Below are positions 52,476 to 59,865 of a stretch of DNA of 64,000 bases, one piece after another. The position numbers and the translations under genes were made by a program. The notes under the pieces are model-generated. The model did not search any database, was not told where the DNA came from, and saw only the letters and a list, made by a program, of their open reading frames with translations. Source of the DNA: Paenibacillus glycanilyticus NBRC 16618 (GTDB lineage Bacteria > Bacillota > Bacilli > Paenibacillales > Paenibacillaceae); contig NZ_BILY01000021.1 of assembly GCF_004000805.1 (NCBI RefSeq), positions 1-64,000 on the forward strand. The letters are read 5' to 3'. The first letter of the stretch is position 1. Every line of letters begins with the position of its first letter.

Positions 52476-52580
52476 ATGTCATTAACCGCTATTACCGATA
52501 GTTATGCGATTCCGGCGCGTGCATCCTCGCGATTTCCGATCGAGAAGACGATGGTTTGGAACGGTTTTCAAACAGAATAA
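52476..52580 (+). CDS. small 34-residue open frame after the EamA gene
   Basis: ATG at 52476 is 10 nt after AAGGAG, which overlaps the end of the transporter gene. The 34 codons include YAIPARASSRFPIEKTMVWN and end with TAA at 52578. The strong ribosome site and the terminator 26 bp after its stop suggest real translation, either of a small protein or of the front of a gene lost by deletion. I recognise no family. Confidence 0.45.
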   Translation: MSLTAITDSYAIPARASSRFPIEKTMVWNGFQTE

Positions 52581-52605
52581 CAATAACTTAGTTGATCCGA
52601 AAGAG

Positions 52606-52653
52606 AAGGGCCAGGAATGCGCACCAAAGCGTGAGCATTCCCGGCCCTTTCTT
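52606..52653 (+). terminator. terminator of the EamA operon
   Basis: GGGCC, GGAATGC and GCATTCC, GGCCC pair, followed by TTTCTTT. Confidence 0.85.
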
Positions 52654-52748
52654 TGGTCTAGAACATTAATTGAACTCCGCTAATGTTAGCGAATGACGTT
52701 TTGCAGGTATAAGAGAATGGCCCGGGGCGCCAAAAGGACATTTTCTTA

Positions 52749-52784
52749 AATCTAGTAATTCCGCACAACTCGATTTACTAGATT
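52749..52784. promoter_or_regulatory. inverted repeat upstream of the DUF1259 pair
   Basis: Perfect 10-bp arms AATCTAGTAA and TTACTAGATT, 16 bp apart, located 40 bp before the first DUF1259 start. Could be an operator or a leader hairpin. A shorter CGCTAA/TTAGCG palindrome lies further upstream at about 52678. Confidence 0.5.
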
Positions 52785-52824
52785 CGTCATAGATTACACC
52801 AGTAACAATTAAAGGAGGATTTAT

Positions 52825-53244
52825 ATGGCGCAAAAAGTAAAAGTAAGTCCGCAATTCGCAAGATTGTGCACCCAATTCTCAAAAATCCTGGGAGGTGAAT
52901 CGGAGATTGAAGCAGGTCCGGTTTGTTTTGTCACGAGGATGACGAACTTGAAAGAGACCATTTTGGGCAGAAGAACCCGCTCGCCTTTGGTTCAGATGCA
53001 AATGTTCTCGTTCGAATCTCTAAGCGCTTCGGGCCGCGCGCTTTGTTTAGGCGAGACTGCCGTGCATCAAAATCAGGTTAATCGATTGATGTCGAATCTT
53101 CGTAAACGCGGAATCAAAGTAACTTCTCTTCATAATCACTGGCTTAACGAGAACCCGCGCTTAATGTATATGCACTGGGAAGCTAATATGGACCCTATAG
53201 AGTTTGCCAAAAAAACCAAGGCATCTATCGCATTCCTCGGCTGA
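52825..53244 (+). CDS. DUF1259 domain protein, first of a tandem pair
   Basis: A 139-residue protein consisting of one DUF1259-like (LppY/LpqO) domain. The family signature is visible in the second half: NRLMSNLRKRGIKVTSLHNH, followed by NENPRLMYMHWE. No signal peptide, unlike the actinobacterial LpqO lipoproteins. An odd feature is the conserved cysteine pattern GPVCFVTR and ALCLGETA, shared with the second copy. Function unknown. Strong AAAGGAGG box. Confidence 0.72.
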   Translation: MAQKVKVSPQFARLCTQFSKILGGESEIEAGPVCFVTRMTNLKETILGRRTRSPLVQMQMFSFESLSASGRALCLGETAVHQNQVNRLMSNLRKRGIKVTSLHNHWLNENPRLMYMHWEANMDPIEFAKKTKASIAFLG

Positions 53245-53290
53245 TGTTTGAATATTTTTTTATTTCTAAACATGAAAGGATGATCTGTAA

Positions 53291-53713
53291 ATGGCGCAAC
53301 CTGTAAAAGCAAGTCCGCAGTTTATAAAAATTTGCAACCGATTCTCCTCCATTTTGGGCGGGACAGAGCATGAAATTACGAAAGGACCGGTTTGTTTCGT
53401 TACAAGAAACAGAGTAATAAAAGCCTCTATTTTAGGAAAACGCACCGCGTCTCCTCTCGTTCGTTATCAATTGTTCTCGTTTGAGTCATTGGACAGTTCC
53501 GGACGAGCACTCTGTCTGGGAGAAACAGCGCTTTTCCAAAACCAGGTTAATCGCTTGCTCACAAATCTTCGGAAGAACGGGATTAAAGTTACGGCGGTTC
53601 ATAATCACTGGTTGTTCGAGAATCCGCGTCTCATGTACGTACACTGGGAATCCATCGATAATCCTATTGAATTCGCGAAAAAAGTAAAACGTTCGATCGC
53701 TTTCTTGGGTTAA
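53291..53713 (+). CDS. DUF1259 domain protein, second of a tandem pair
   Basis: A 140-residue paralogue of the preceding gene, about 70% identical by eye, 46 bp downstream. Shared blocks: KGPVCFVTRNR, GRALCLGETALFQNQVNRLL and VTAVHNHWLFENPRLMYVHW. Both copies end in a IAFLG tail. The pair is clearly a local duplication. Two intact copies with separate ribosome sites suggest both are used, perhaps as subunits of one complex. Terminator follows at 53731. Confidence 0.72.
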   Translation: MAQPVKASPQFIKICNRFSSILGGTEHEITKGPVCFVTRNRVIKASILGKRTASPLVRYQLFSFESLDSSGRALCLGETALFQNQVNRLLTNLRKNGIKVTAVHNHWLFENPRLMYVHWESIDNPIEFAKKVKRSIAFLG

Positions 53714-53730
53714 TAATTAGCCTCGTTCAA

Positions 53731-53774
53731 TAAAAAAAAGGGTAATCGCATCTACGGCGATATACCCTTTTTTC
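53731..53774. terminator. bidirectional terminator
   Basis: AAAAAAAAGGGTA, TCG and CGA, TACCCTTTTTT form a stem with U-runs on both strands between convergent genes. Confidence 0.88.
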
Positions 53775-53788
53775 ACGACTATAATCGG

Positions 53789-54640
53789 TCACTCCGGAAT
53801 CTCCCACTCATAATGGACCTTCTCCAGCCACTTGCCCGCGGCAAAATCCCGCCCCCGGACTACGATCCGATTCTCGTATACCTCCACGAACAACCCTTGG
53901 CTTCCGTCCTTATGCTCGTCTTCATCCGTCCAGAGGTAGGCAACGGATGCCGCGTTAAACATGCGGGGCAATTGTTCATCGTCATACAGGGTATGCGGCG
54001 CTTCCAGCTCCCAATGCGTATGTCCGGTAAACAGAATGGCATGCCTATGTCTGGACAACACTTCCTTGAGCTGTTCATCTTGGGTAACGCCGTACCACTT
54101 CTGTGACTCGTAGGAGCCGGCAACCGTATCCTTAAGCGGCTGATGCAGGAACACGAAGGCAGGACGATTCAGACTCTTGCTTTCCTCTAATTTGCCATCC
54201 AACCAGGACAGCTGCGTTTCCGACAGGAACGAGAATAGGTCCAGCCCCTGCTCGGTCCCAAGGAAGATAAAAGAGTAACCTTCCACTATGTGAGCGTGAT
54301 ACGGTCCGCCCATCTCCGTGGCATTCAGATAAGCTCCCAGGCGCGAAGACCATTCTCCCCCGCCGACATCATGATTGCCGGAAGCAAAATAAGCGTCTGG
54401 CAGCCCTACTCCATGCTCCCGCCATATTTTACGAAACTCTTCATACTCTTCCGCATGCCCATGGTCGGTTATATCGCCTACATGCATAATACCGTCGCTG
54501 TCTGGCGCTTCCCGTTTCATATCCTCGAGCGCCCGCACCAAATTGCCATTATGCGTATGTCCGGGATCCGTTCTCACATGCGTATCGGTAATGACCTGAA
54601 ACTGAAGCCGTGCCTTCCCTTTACCCTCTTCATATCCCAT
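53789..54640 (-). CDS. metallophosphoesterase (calcineurin-like)
   Basis: A 283-residue phosphoesterase with the two-metal motifs: ITDTHVRTDP (D-x-H) near residue 18, GDITDHGH (GD-x-x-D) near 55, SGNHDVGG (GNHD) near 87, and FTGHTHWE (GH-x-H) near 196. No signal peptide. Substrates of this family are varied phosphomonoesters or diesters. It lies 13 bp downstream of the EamA-like gene, so the two form an operon. Confidence 0.88.
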   Translation of the reverse strand: MGYEEGKGKARLQFQVITDTHVRTDPGHTHNGNLVRALEDMKREAPDSDGIMHVGDITDHGHAEEYEEFRKIWREHGVGLPDAYFASGNHDVGGGEWSSRLGAYLNATEMGGPYHAHIVEGYSFIFLGTEQGLDLFSFLSETQLSWLDGKLEESKSLNRPAFVFLHQPLKDTVAGSYESQKWYGVTQDEQLKEVLSRHRHAILFTGHTHWELEAPHTLYDDEQLPRMFNAASVAYLWTDEDEHKDGSQGLFVEVYENRIVVRGRDFAAGKWLEKVHYEWEIPE

Positions 54641-54653
54641 TCTCAGACCCTCC

Positions 54654-55508
54654 CTATATTCCCAATATCCCCACTAGAAGAATACCGGCGAAAATGATGC
54701 TGGCCGATGCTAACCGCAAGGCGCCCTTTCCTTCCTTCAACAGCCACACCCCCATAAAGGTCCCGCAGACGGTCCCGATTTCCCGAAGCGGTGCCACGTA
54801 AGTCAGCTGCGACATGCTCATGGCGAACAAGAACAGCAGGTAAGAGCCCGGAGACAAAATGGATCCCGCCGCAAGCAGCCTGCCGTTTTCCCTTATCTGC
54901 TTAACCCAGCCAACTTCCCGGAAGCGGATAAACGGGACAAGCCCCAACATAAATCCGATATTCGATATCTCTAACAGCACAACCGGCGAAAAATGCTGCA
55001 AGTTCACTTTGTCTACCATGACATAGGCCATTGTGCAGAAGCCTACGGCTACAATAGACAACAATACTTTCCCCGAGGCTTGAAACCGCTGCTTCCTCCG
55101 GTAAAACCCGCTTAACAGAAAGAAACCTAGAGCAATTAATCCGAGACCCAGCCACCCCCAGTGGGACAGCCGTTCGTTCAAGAAGATAACCCCGCAAAGA
55201 GGCAGCAGAAAGGTAGCGATCCCTCTCATCATCGGGTACACCTGGGACAAGTCGCCTAAGGTTAAGGTGCGAGACAAGAAGTACGCATACCCTGCCTGAA
55301 TCAGCAGAGACAGGACCAATAAAACATAACCCGACAACGGCACTTGGACGGAGACGATCTCCGCGATAAATTCAGGCAGAAGCAACAGGGTAGCAGGTAT
55401 ATAGATCATGAACAAAAACAATTGCTTATTCCCGCTCTTCTTCGTGAGCAAATTCCAGATGGCATGAGCCACGCCGGATCCTAATACAAGCAGTACGGCA
55501 AGCGAAAT
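54654..55508 (-). CDS. EamA/DMT family transporter with a probable ATT start codon
   Basis: A 284-residue ten-helix transporter with two EamA repeats. The frame opens after an in-frame TGA at 55521-55523 and reads VIISLAVLLVLGSGVAHAIW; the Shine-Dalgarno sequence AGGAGG (55516-55521) is 7 nt from an ATT at 55508 and 4 nt from another at 55511. The first standard start, GTG at 55472, is 43 nt from the box and would remove most of the first membrane helix. AUU initiation, or a mutated ATG, is the simplest reading. Substrate unknown. Confidence 0.8.
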   Translation of the reverse strand: MSLAVLLVLGSGVAHAIWNLLTKKSGNKQLFLFMIYIPATLLLLPEFIAEIVSVQVPLSGYVLLVLSLLIQAGYAYFLSRTLTLGDLSQVYPMMRGIATFLLPLCGVIFLNERLSHWGWLGLGLIALGFFLLSGFYRRKQRFQASGKVLLSIVAVGFCTMAYVMVDKVNLQHFSPVVLLEISNIGFMLGLVPFIRFREVGWVKQIRENGRLLAAGSILSPGSYLLFLFAMSMSQLTYVAPLREIGTVCGTFMGVWLLKEGKGALRLASASIIFAGILLVGILGI

Positions 55509-55666
55509 AATGACCCCTCCTCACAAATCCAACACCCACTCAAATATCACACATAAACACACATAAATACAACATTACGCAAATGTTAGCATGAGCTTTT
55601 CACCCTGTCAATTAGGTAAATCTCTATCGAGGTTAAAAAAAAAAAGCAACTACGGCAAAACAAAAA

Positions 55667-55690
55667 AAAGAACCTTCAGGGAAGGCTCTT
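55667..55690 (-). terminator. terminator of the DeoR gene
   Basis: AAGAGCCTTC and GAAGGTTCTT on the minus strand with a 3-nt loop, followed by TTTTTT. Confidence 0.85.
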
Positions 55691-55705
55691 CTTGTATTTC
55701 ATCTT

Positions 55706-56473
55706 CTATTTGCATTCAACAATAATTCCGGCTTTCTTGTATCGTTCAAGGATATCCGGGCTTAATCCGGAGTCCGTAACAATACGCTCAATCTTATCCA
55801 GTCCGCATACCGGCGTAAGCGATACGACATCAAACTTGCTGCTGTCCGCAAGCACGATAACCCGCCTCGTCCGCTCCAGCATCCTTTTTTTCAATTGAAT
55901 CTCGCTAATCCCGTAATCCGTCAGCCCTTCGGTCAGGGAGATGCCGCTCATGCTCATGAAGAACAGGTCGGCATGGAACTGGGAAACAAACGACTCGGCA
56001 TAATCTCCAACCGCGCATTGTTCCGAATTACGCACGACCCCGCCGACAAAAATAATCGTAAACTGAGGCTTAGCCATAAGAATCGAAGCAATCGGAAAGG
56101 AATTGGTTAATATCGTTAACCGTTCGAAACGGGACGCCAAGGCCTTGGCGAACTCCGTATTCGTCGTGCTCACGTCCAGGAACAAGGATTGCCCCTCTTC
56201 CACAAAACGAAGAGCCGTCTGGGCCAGCTCGCGTTTCTCGGGATGTCTCTTCGTCTCCCGCACGGTAAAGGGAAGCTCTTTCCGGTAGTCCGCCTGAGGC
56301 AAGGTCGCCCCACCATGAACCCGTTTCAAGAAACCTTCCTGCTCCAGATACTCCATATCTCTTCGGATCGTCTCGAACGAGACGCCGAATCTCGCGATTA
56401 AATCAGCCGTCTTGACCGATTGAGATTCATGAAGCAGCTGTATGATTTGTTGATGCCGGTCATGTATAAGCAT
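55706..56473 (-). CDS. DeoR family transcriptional regulator
   Basis: A 255-residue DeoR-type repressor: winged helix at residues 1-57 (QSVKTADLIARFGVSFETIR, RDMEYLEQEGFLKRVHGGAT) and a sugar-phosphate-sensing DeoRC domain. The effector-site segment SLFLDVSTTNTEFAKALASR is intact. DeoR proteins usually sense a phosphosugar and repress sugar catabolic genes, but no such gene is adjacent, so the target lies elsewhere. ATG after GGGGGAG. Confidence 0.88.
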   Translation of the reverse strand: MLIHDRHQQIIQLLHESQSVKTADLIARFGVSFETIRRDMEYLEQEGFLKRVHGGATLPQADYRKELPFTVRETKRHPEKRELAQTALRFVEEGQSLFLDVSTTNTEFAKALASRFERLTILTNSFPIASILMAKPQFTIIFVGGVVRNSEQCAVGDYAESFVSQFHADLFFMSMSGISLTEGLTDYGISEIQLKKRMLERTRRVIVLADSSKFDVVSLTPVCGLDKIERIVTDSGLSPDILERYKKAGIIVECK

Positions 56474-56542
56474 GGATACTCCCCCAATAATGCGGACTTC
56501 AATACGCTATTCCTTCTAGAATACCACAAAAACACACCTAAC

Positions 56543-56580
56543 AAAAAAAGGCCGGAAACCCTAAACGGGTGTCCGGCCTT
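56543..56580 (-). terminator. terminator of the glycosyltransferase family 4 gene
   Basis: AAGGCCGGA and TCCGGCCTT with an inner CCC/GGG stem, followed by TTTTTT on the minus strand. Confidence 0.85.
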
Positions 56581-56585
56581 AGACT

Positions 56586-57560
56586 TTATATTTCTACCAG
56601 CATCAGAATAATAGAGGATAAGCCGAGGCATGTACCCATTAAACACAATACCATCAGAGCCTGCTTATGATTAAGCCCCGCCCGCAGCAGACGGTAATGC
56701 GCCTGGCTTGCGTCAGCCTGGTAGATGGCTTTCCCTTGCAGGAAGCGTTTCAGCATCACGTACAGATTATCGAAGATCGGAACCCCCAAGGCGAGGATCG
56801 GGATAAAAATAGAGAGTGCCGTAGCTTGCTTGAAAGCTCCGTCTAGCGAAATAACGGCAAGCATAAATCCGAGAAAAGTCGCCCCCGCGTCGCCCATGAA
56901 TATTTTGGCCGGAGGTTTGTTGAATCTTAAATACGCCAACGTTATGCCTACTAGAATAATCGCCATATTCGCAGAGTTCGACTGCCCCATGGCAAGCGCT
57001 ACGATAAACAGGGTCATCGCGGAGATGGCAGAAAGCCCTCCCGCCAGACCGTCCAGACCGTCCGAGAAGTTGATGACCGTCGTCACCCCGAAGATCCAAA
57101 GCGTCGTTAAGACAAATTGCAAAAGAACGGGAAGCTCCACATAATGGCCGGAGAACGGATTAACGAAGCCCTCAAACACAACGCCCGAGGCGTATACCAA
57201 CACAGCGGCGGAGAGTTGAACGATCAGCTTCGGCAGTGCGGGAAAATCCTTGCCTTTCGTCTTATACCAATCGTCAACCGTACCGATCGCCAGCAGCAAT
57301 AGGCCGCCAAGAAAGATCGCCCCCGTCTGCATGGAGAAGTCCCGGACCACAGCCAGGTAAGCGATAAAAAAGCCAATAAAAATCGCGTAACCGGCCGTCA
57401 GCGGAATCGGCTTCCGGTGCAGCTTGCGCTCGACGTCCTTCCTGGGCCTGTCTACAAAATCAATCTTAAACGCAAGCCGGCTGAGTGGAGGAATCAACAC
57501 GAGTACCGTTATAAAAGAAAGCAAAAAAGCAGCAACGTATAAAATAGCAATCACCACCAA
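56586..57560 (-). CDS. undecaprenyl-phosphate sugar-1-phosphate transferase (TagO/WecA-like)
   Basis: A 324-residue protein with about eleven membrane helices of glycosyltransferase family 4 (MraY/WecA/TagO). Motifs: IGTVDDWYKTKGKDFPALPK near residue 93, INFSDGLDGLAGG near 165, and MGDAGATFLGF near 222, which hold the catalytic aspartates. It loads GlcNAc-1-phosphate or a related sugar onto undecaprenyl phosphate, the first step of teichoic acid or other wall glycans. Start uncertain: TTG 57560 is followed by two GTG codons, with a poor ribosome site. Confidence 0.87.
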   Translation of the reverse strand: MVVIAILYVAAFLLSFITVLVLIPPLSRLAFKIDFVDRPRKDVERKLHRKPIPLTAGYAIFIGFFIAYLAVVRDFSMQTGAIFLGGLLLLAIGTVDDWYKTKGKDFPALPKLIVQLSAAVLVYASGVVFEGFVNPFSGHYVELPVLLQFVLTTLWIFGVTTVINFSDGLDGLAGGLSAISAMTLFIVALAMGQSNSANMAIILVGITLAYLRFNKPPAKIFMGDAGATFLGFMLAVISLDGAFKQATALSIFIPILALGVPIFDNLYVMLKRFLQGKAIYQADASQAHYRLLRAGLNHKQALMVLCLMGTCLGLSSIILMLVEI

Positions 57561-57605
57561 TATGTAAATATACCTTATCTCTCATTATATATTTAGCACG
57601 AATGG

Positions 57606-57670
57606 TGTCGACTGATGATTCACTGACTGTCGACTGACGCTGGATTTATCCCGCGCGATTCGACAGTCAT
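57606..57670. promoter_or_regulatory. repeated GTCGACTGA motifs upstream of the STAND-LuxR gene
   Basis: TGTCGACTGA occurs at 57606-57615 and 57628-57637, 22 bp apart (about two helical turns), with CGACAGTCA at about 57661 nearby. Candidate binding sites for the regulator itself. Confidence 0.4.
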
Positions 57671-57755
57671 TGTATTCCAAACCGTTTACACTATGAGATG
57701 TTTATATATCCAAAAGTTGAGCCGCCTGTGCCGCGGCAAGAGGTGATCCCCGATT

Positions 57756-59804
57756 ATGGCGAAGGAGCAAGGAAATCTTAGACCTGCCGATGACTATAAT
57801 GTTCCTGGCGGCAGAGAGCTTTATGGCAGGGACCGGGAAGTTCAGCTGTTTGCGGATGTGCTGGAGACGCCGTCCGTTGCCAGGAGAATGATTAGCGTTT
57901 ACGGTACCGGCGGTGTAGGAAAAACCGTGCTGCTCCGGGAATTCGAACAAATGGCAAGGCAGCGAAAAACTCCGTTTGTTATGGTAGACTCCAGGCTGTT
58001 TGCCCATACGCCAGCTGAATTCTGCTTATTTCTGCTGCGGGCCCTTCATGCTCCGATACCCGAAATCATGAACCCAAATGACGCGGCAGCGTTAATTGAA
58101 TTATGCCGGGAGGTTATACTCGGGGCGGGGATACCCTTTGTTCTAGCCATAGATACATTCGAAGAAATCGGGGAAATGGAGCACTGGCTGCGGGACAGCT
58201 TCATAAACCGGATGCCGGAAGGCATTATCATGATTCTAAGCGGCCGATTCGCCCTGCATTCCTCCTGGCACGCTTTTCCCGCTTGGCAGCGCATCATCTA
58301 TCCGCTTCCTATCCGGGATCTGGATTACCCGGCTGTCCGGTCTTATTTGCGCAGATGCGGTATTGCGGTAGACGAGACCATCCGTTCCATCTGGATAAGA
58401 ACGCGCGGCCACCCGCTTTCCCTCGCGCTTCTTGCCTCTACTTCGCTTGTAACCCATGAGGAAAAGAGGCAGCCCTCTAACGAAGACGCGTGGTTTAGCC
58501 ATATCGTGCAGACCTGGCTGCGGGAAGTACCCGATTCATATATGAGGGAATTGGTCGAGTCGGCTGCCGTTGCCCGCCACTTCAATCAGGAAATGCTCAG
58601 CCGCATGCTGGGCAGACCCGTAACGACGGAGCAGTTCAGGAAGCTGATCTCTTACTCTTTCATTCAACGCATGGACCGGGGCTGGCTGCTTCATGAGCTG
58701 CTGCGAGAAGCCATCTCCAAGGATTTGCGAATGCGGATGCCCGAACGCTACAACCGGATTTGGCATCGTTGCCTTCAGTATTATTCCAATAAACTCAAGC
58801 AATCGGCGAGAAATAAATCGGTCTCCTGGGAGAACGCGGAGTTTCTCTATTATATCGGCAATCAGTTTATTCATTTTTTAATGTACCGGCAGTGGGTATC
58901 CTGCAGCGTAGAACCGCTTGGACCGGGCAATTGGGAAGAAGCCGAGCAATATATCGAGCAGCGCAGACGTACGGCGAAAGATTCCTATATCCCGTTCTCC
59001 GCGCAGGACGGCTCCCAAATTCAATACTGCCTGTCCAGAGAGGAGAGCCTCCTCGTGCTTAACCAGATTCGTCTTCAGGAGCTATACGAGCTGGAGCCGG
59101 GCTGCGTGAAGCTAATCCGAAACGGCGAAGATGAAGTGTGCGGACTAATCGAGATCATTCCTATTCACGCCGGGACAATCGGTTATTTGAGGACAGCCAG
59201 GATGTCTCGCGCCTATTTCAATGCGTTGCCGGAGGAATTGCTGCAGGAGCTCGCGGTTCAGCCCCCCAGCCATTCCGGATACTTTGTCAAAATCCTCGAC
59301 GTTTACGATTTCGCAAACGACGTCATGATGCATGCTTCTTTATCGACGCTGATCAGTCATATTCTATCAACGGGTTATATCGTCGCCGCGCCGATAGGCA
59401 ATCCGATCTCTCATGCCATTTGCGCAAGCCTTGGTCTCGAACAGGCTGCCGGGGCCGTCAATCTGGATTATGACGGCGTTACGCCCGCTCCTTATTACAT
59501 TCTTGATACTCGCGGCAATAAGGTGAACCATTACGTGGATAGAATGATTGCCGCGCTTGGCATGCAGGAGGAGGAGCAAGAGGCGGAAGCCGAAGGATTC
59601 GCCGAAGAGGCCTTACTCTCCTTGCTGTCCCGCCGTGAACGGGAGGTTCTGGATCGCGTGATCCTTGGCCGGTCCAATCTGGAGCTCGCCAAGGACCTTT
59701 GCTTAAGCGAAGTGACCGTCAAGAAACATCTGGCCAACATATTCCGCAAGCTTGAAGTGAAAAGCCGAACCCAGCTAATCCATAAAGTATCGGGACGCGC
59801 CTAG
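57756..59804 (+). CDS. STAND-type ATPase fused to a LuxR DNA-binding domain
   Basis: A 682-residue regulator. Residues 20-300 form a NACHT/NB-ARC-like ATPase with the P-loop GTGGVGKT (50-57) and a Walker B FVLAIDTFEEI near 130. The middle (about 300-600) is helical and then mixed; from about 440 it contains a compact part of unknown fold. Residues about 620-680 are a LuxR/GerE helix-turn-helix (LSRREREVLDRVILGRSNLE, then KHLANIFRKLEVKSR). Related in plan to MalT/LAL regulators but shorter and without visible TPR repeats. Ligand and targets unknown. ATG after AGAGGTGAT. Confidence 0.82.
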   Translation: MAKEQGNLRPADDYNVPGGRELYGRDREVQLFADVLETPSVARRMISVYGTGGVGKTVLLREFEQMARQRKTPFVMVDSRLFAHTPAEFCLFLLRALHAPIPEIMNPNDAAALIELCREVILGAGIPFVLAIDTFEEIGEMEHWLRDSFINRMPEGIIMILSGRFALHSSWHAFPAWQRIIYPLPIRDLDYPAVRSYLRRCGIAVDETIRSIWIRTRGHPLSLALLASTSLVTHEEKRQPSNEDAWFSHIVQTWLREVPDSYMRELVESAAVARHFNQEMLSRMLGRPVTTEQFRKLISYSFIQRMDRGWLLHELLREAISKDLRMRMPERYNRIWHRCLQYYSNKLKQSARNKSVSWENAEFLYYIGNQFIHFLMYRQWVSCSVEPLGPGNWEEAEQYIEQRRRTAKDSYIPFSAQDGSQIQYCLSREESLLVLNQIRLQELYELEPGCVKLIRNGEDEVCGLIEIIPIHAGTIGYLRTARMSRAYFNALPEELLQELAVQPPSHSGYFVKILDVYDFANDVMMHASLSTLISHILSTGYIVAAPIGNPISHAICASLGLEQAAGAVNLDYDGVTPAPYYILDTRGNKVNHYVDRMIAALGMQEEEQEAEAEGFAEEALLSLLSRREREVLDRVILGRSNLELAKDLCLSEVTVKKHLANIFRKLEVKSRTQLIHKVSGRA

Positions 59805-59816
59805 GCAACATCGAAG

Positions 59817-59844
59817 AACCGCTCCTTCTAAAGGAGCGGTTTTT
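59817..59844 (+). terminator. terminator of the STAND-LuxR gene
   Basis: AACCGCTCCTT and AAGGAGCGGTT with a 3-nt loop, followed by TTT. Confidence 0.9.
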
Positions 59845-59865
59845 GCACTGAGCGCCGGATCGGCG

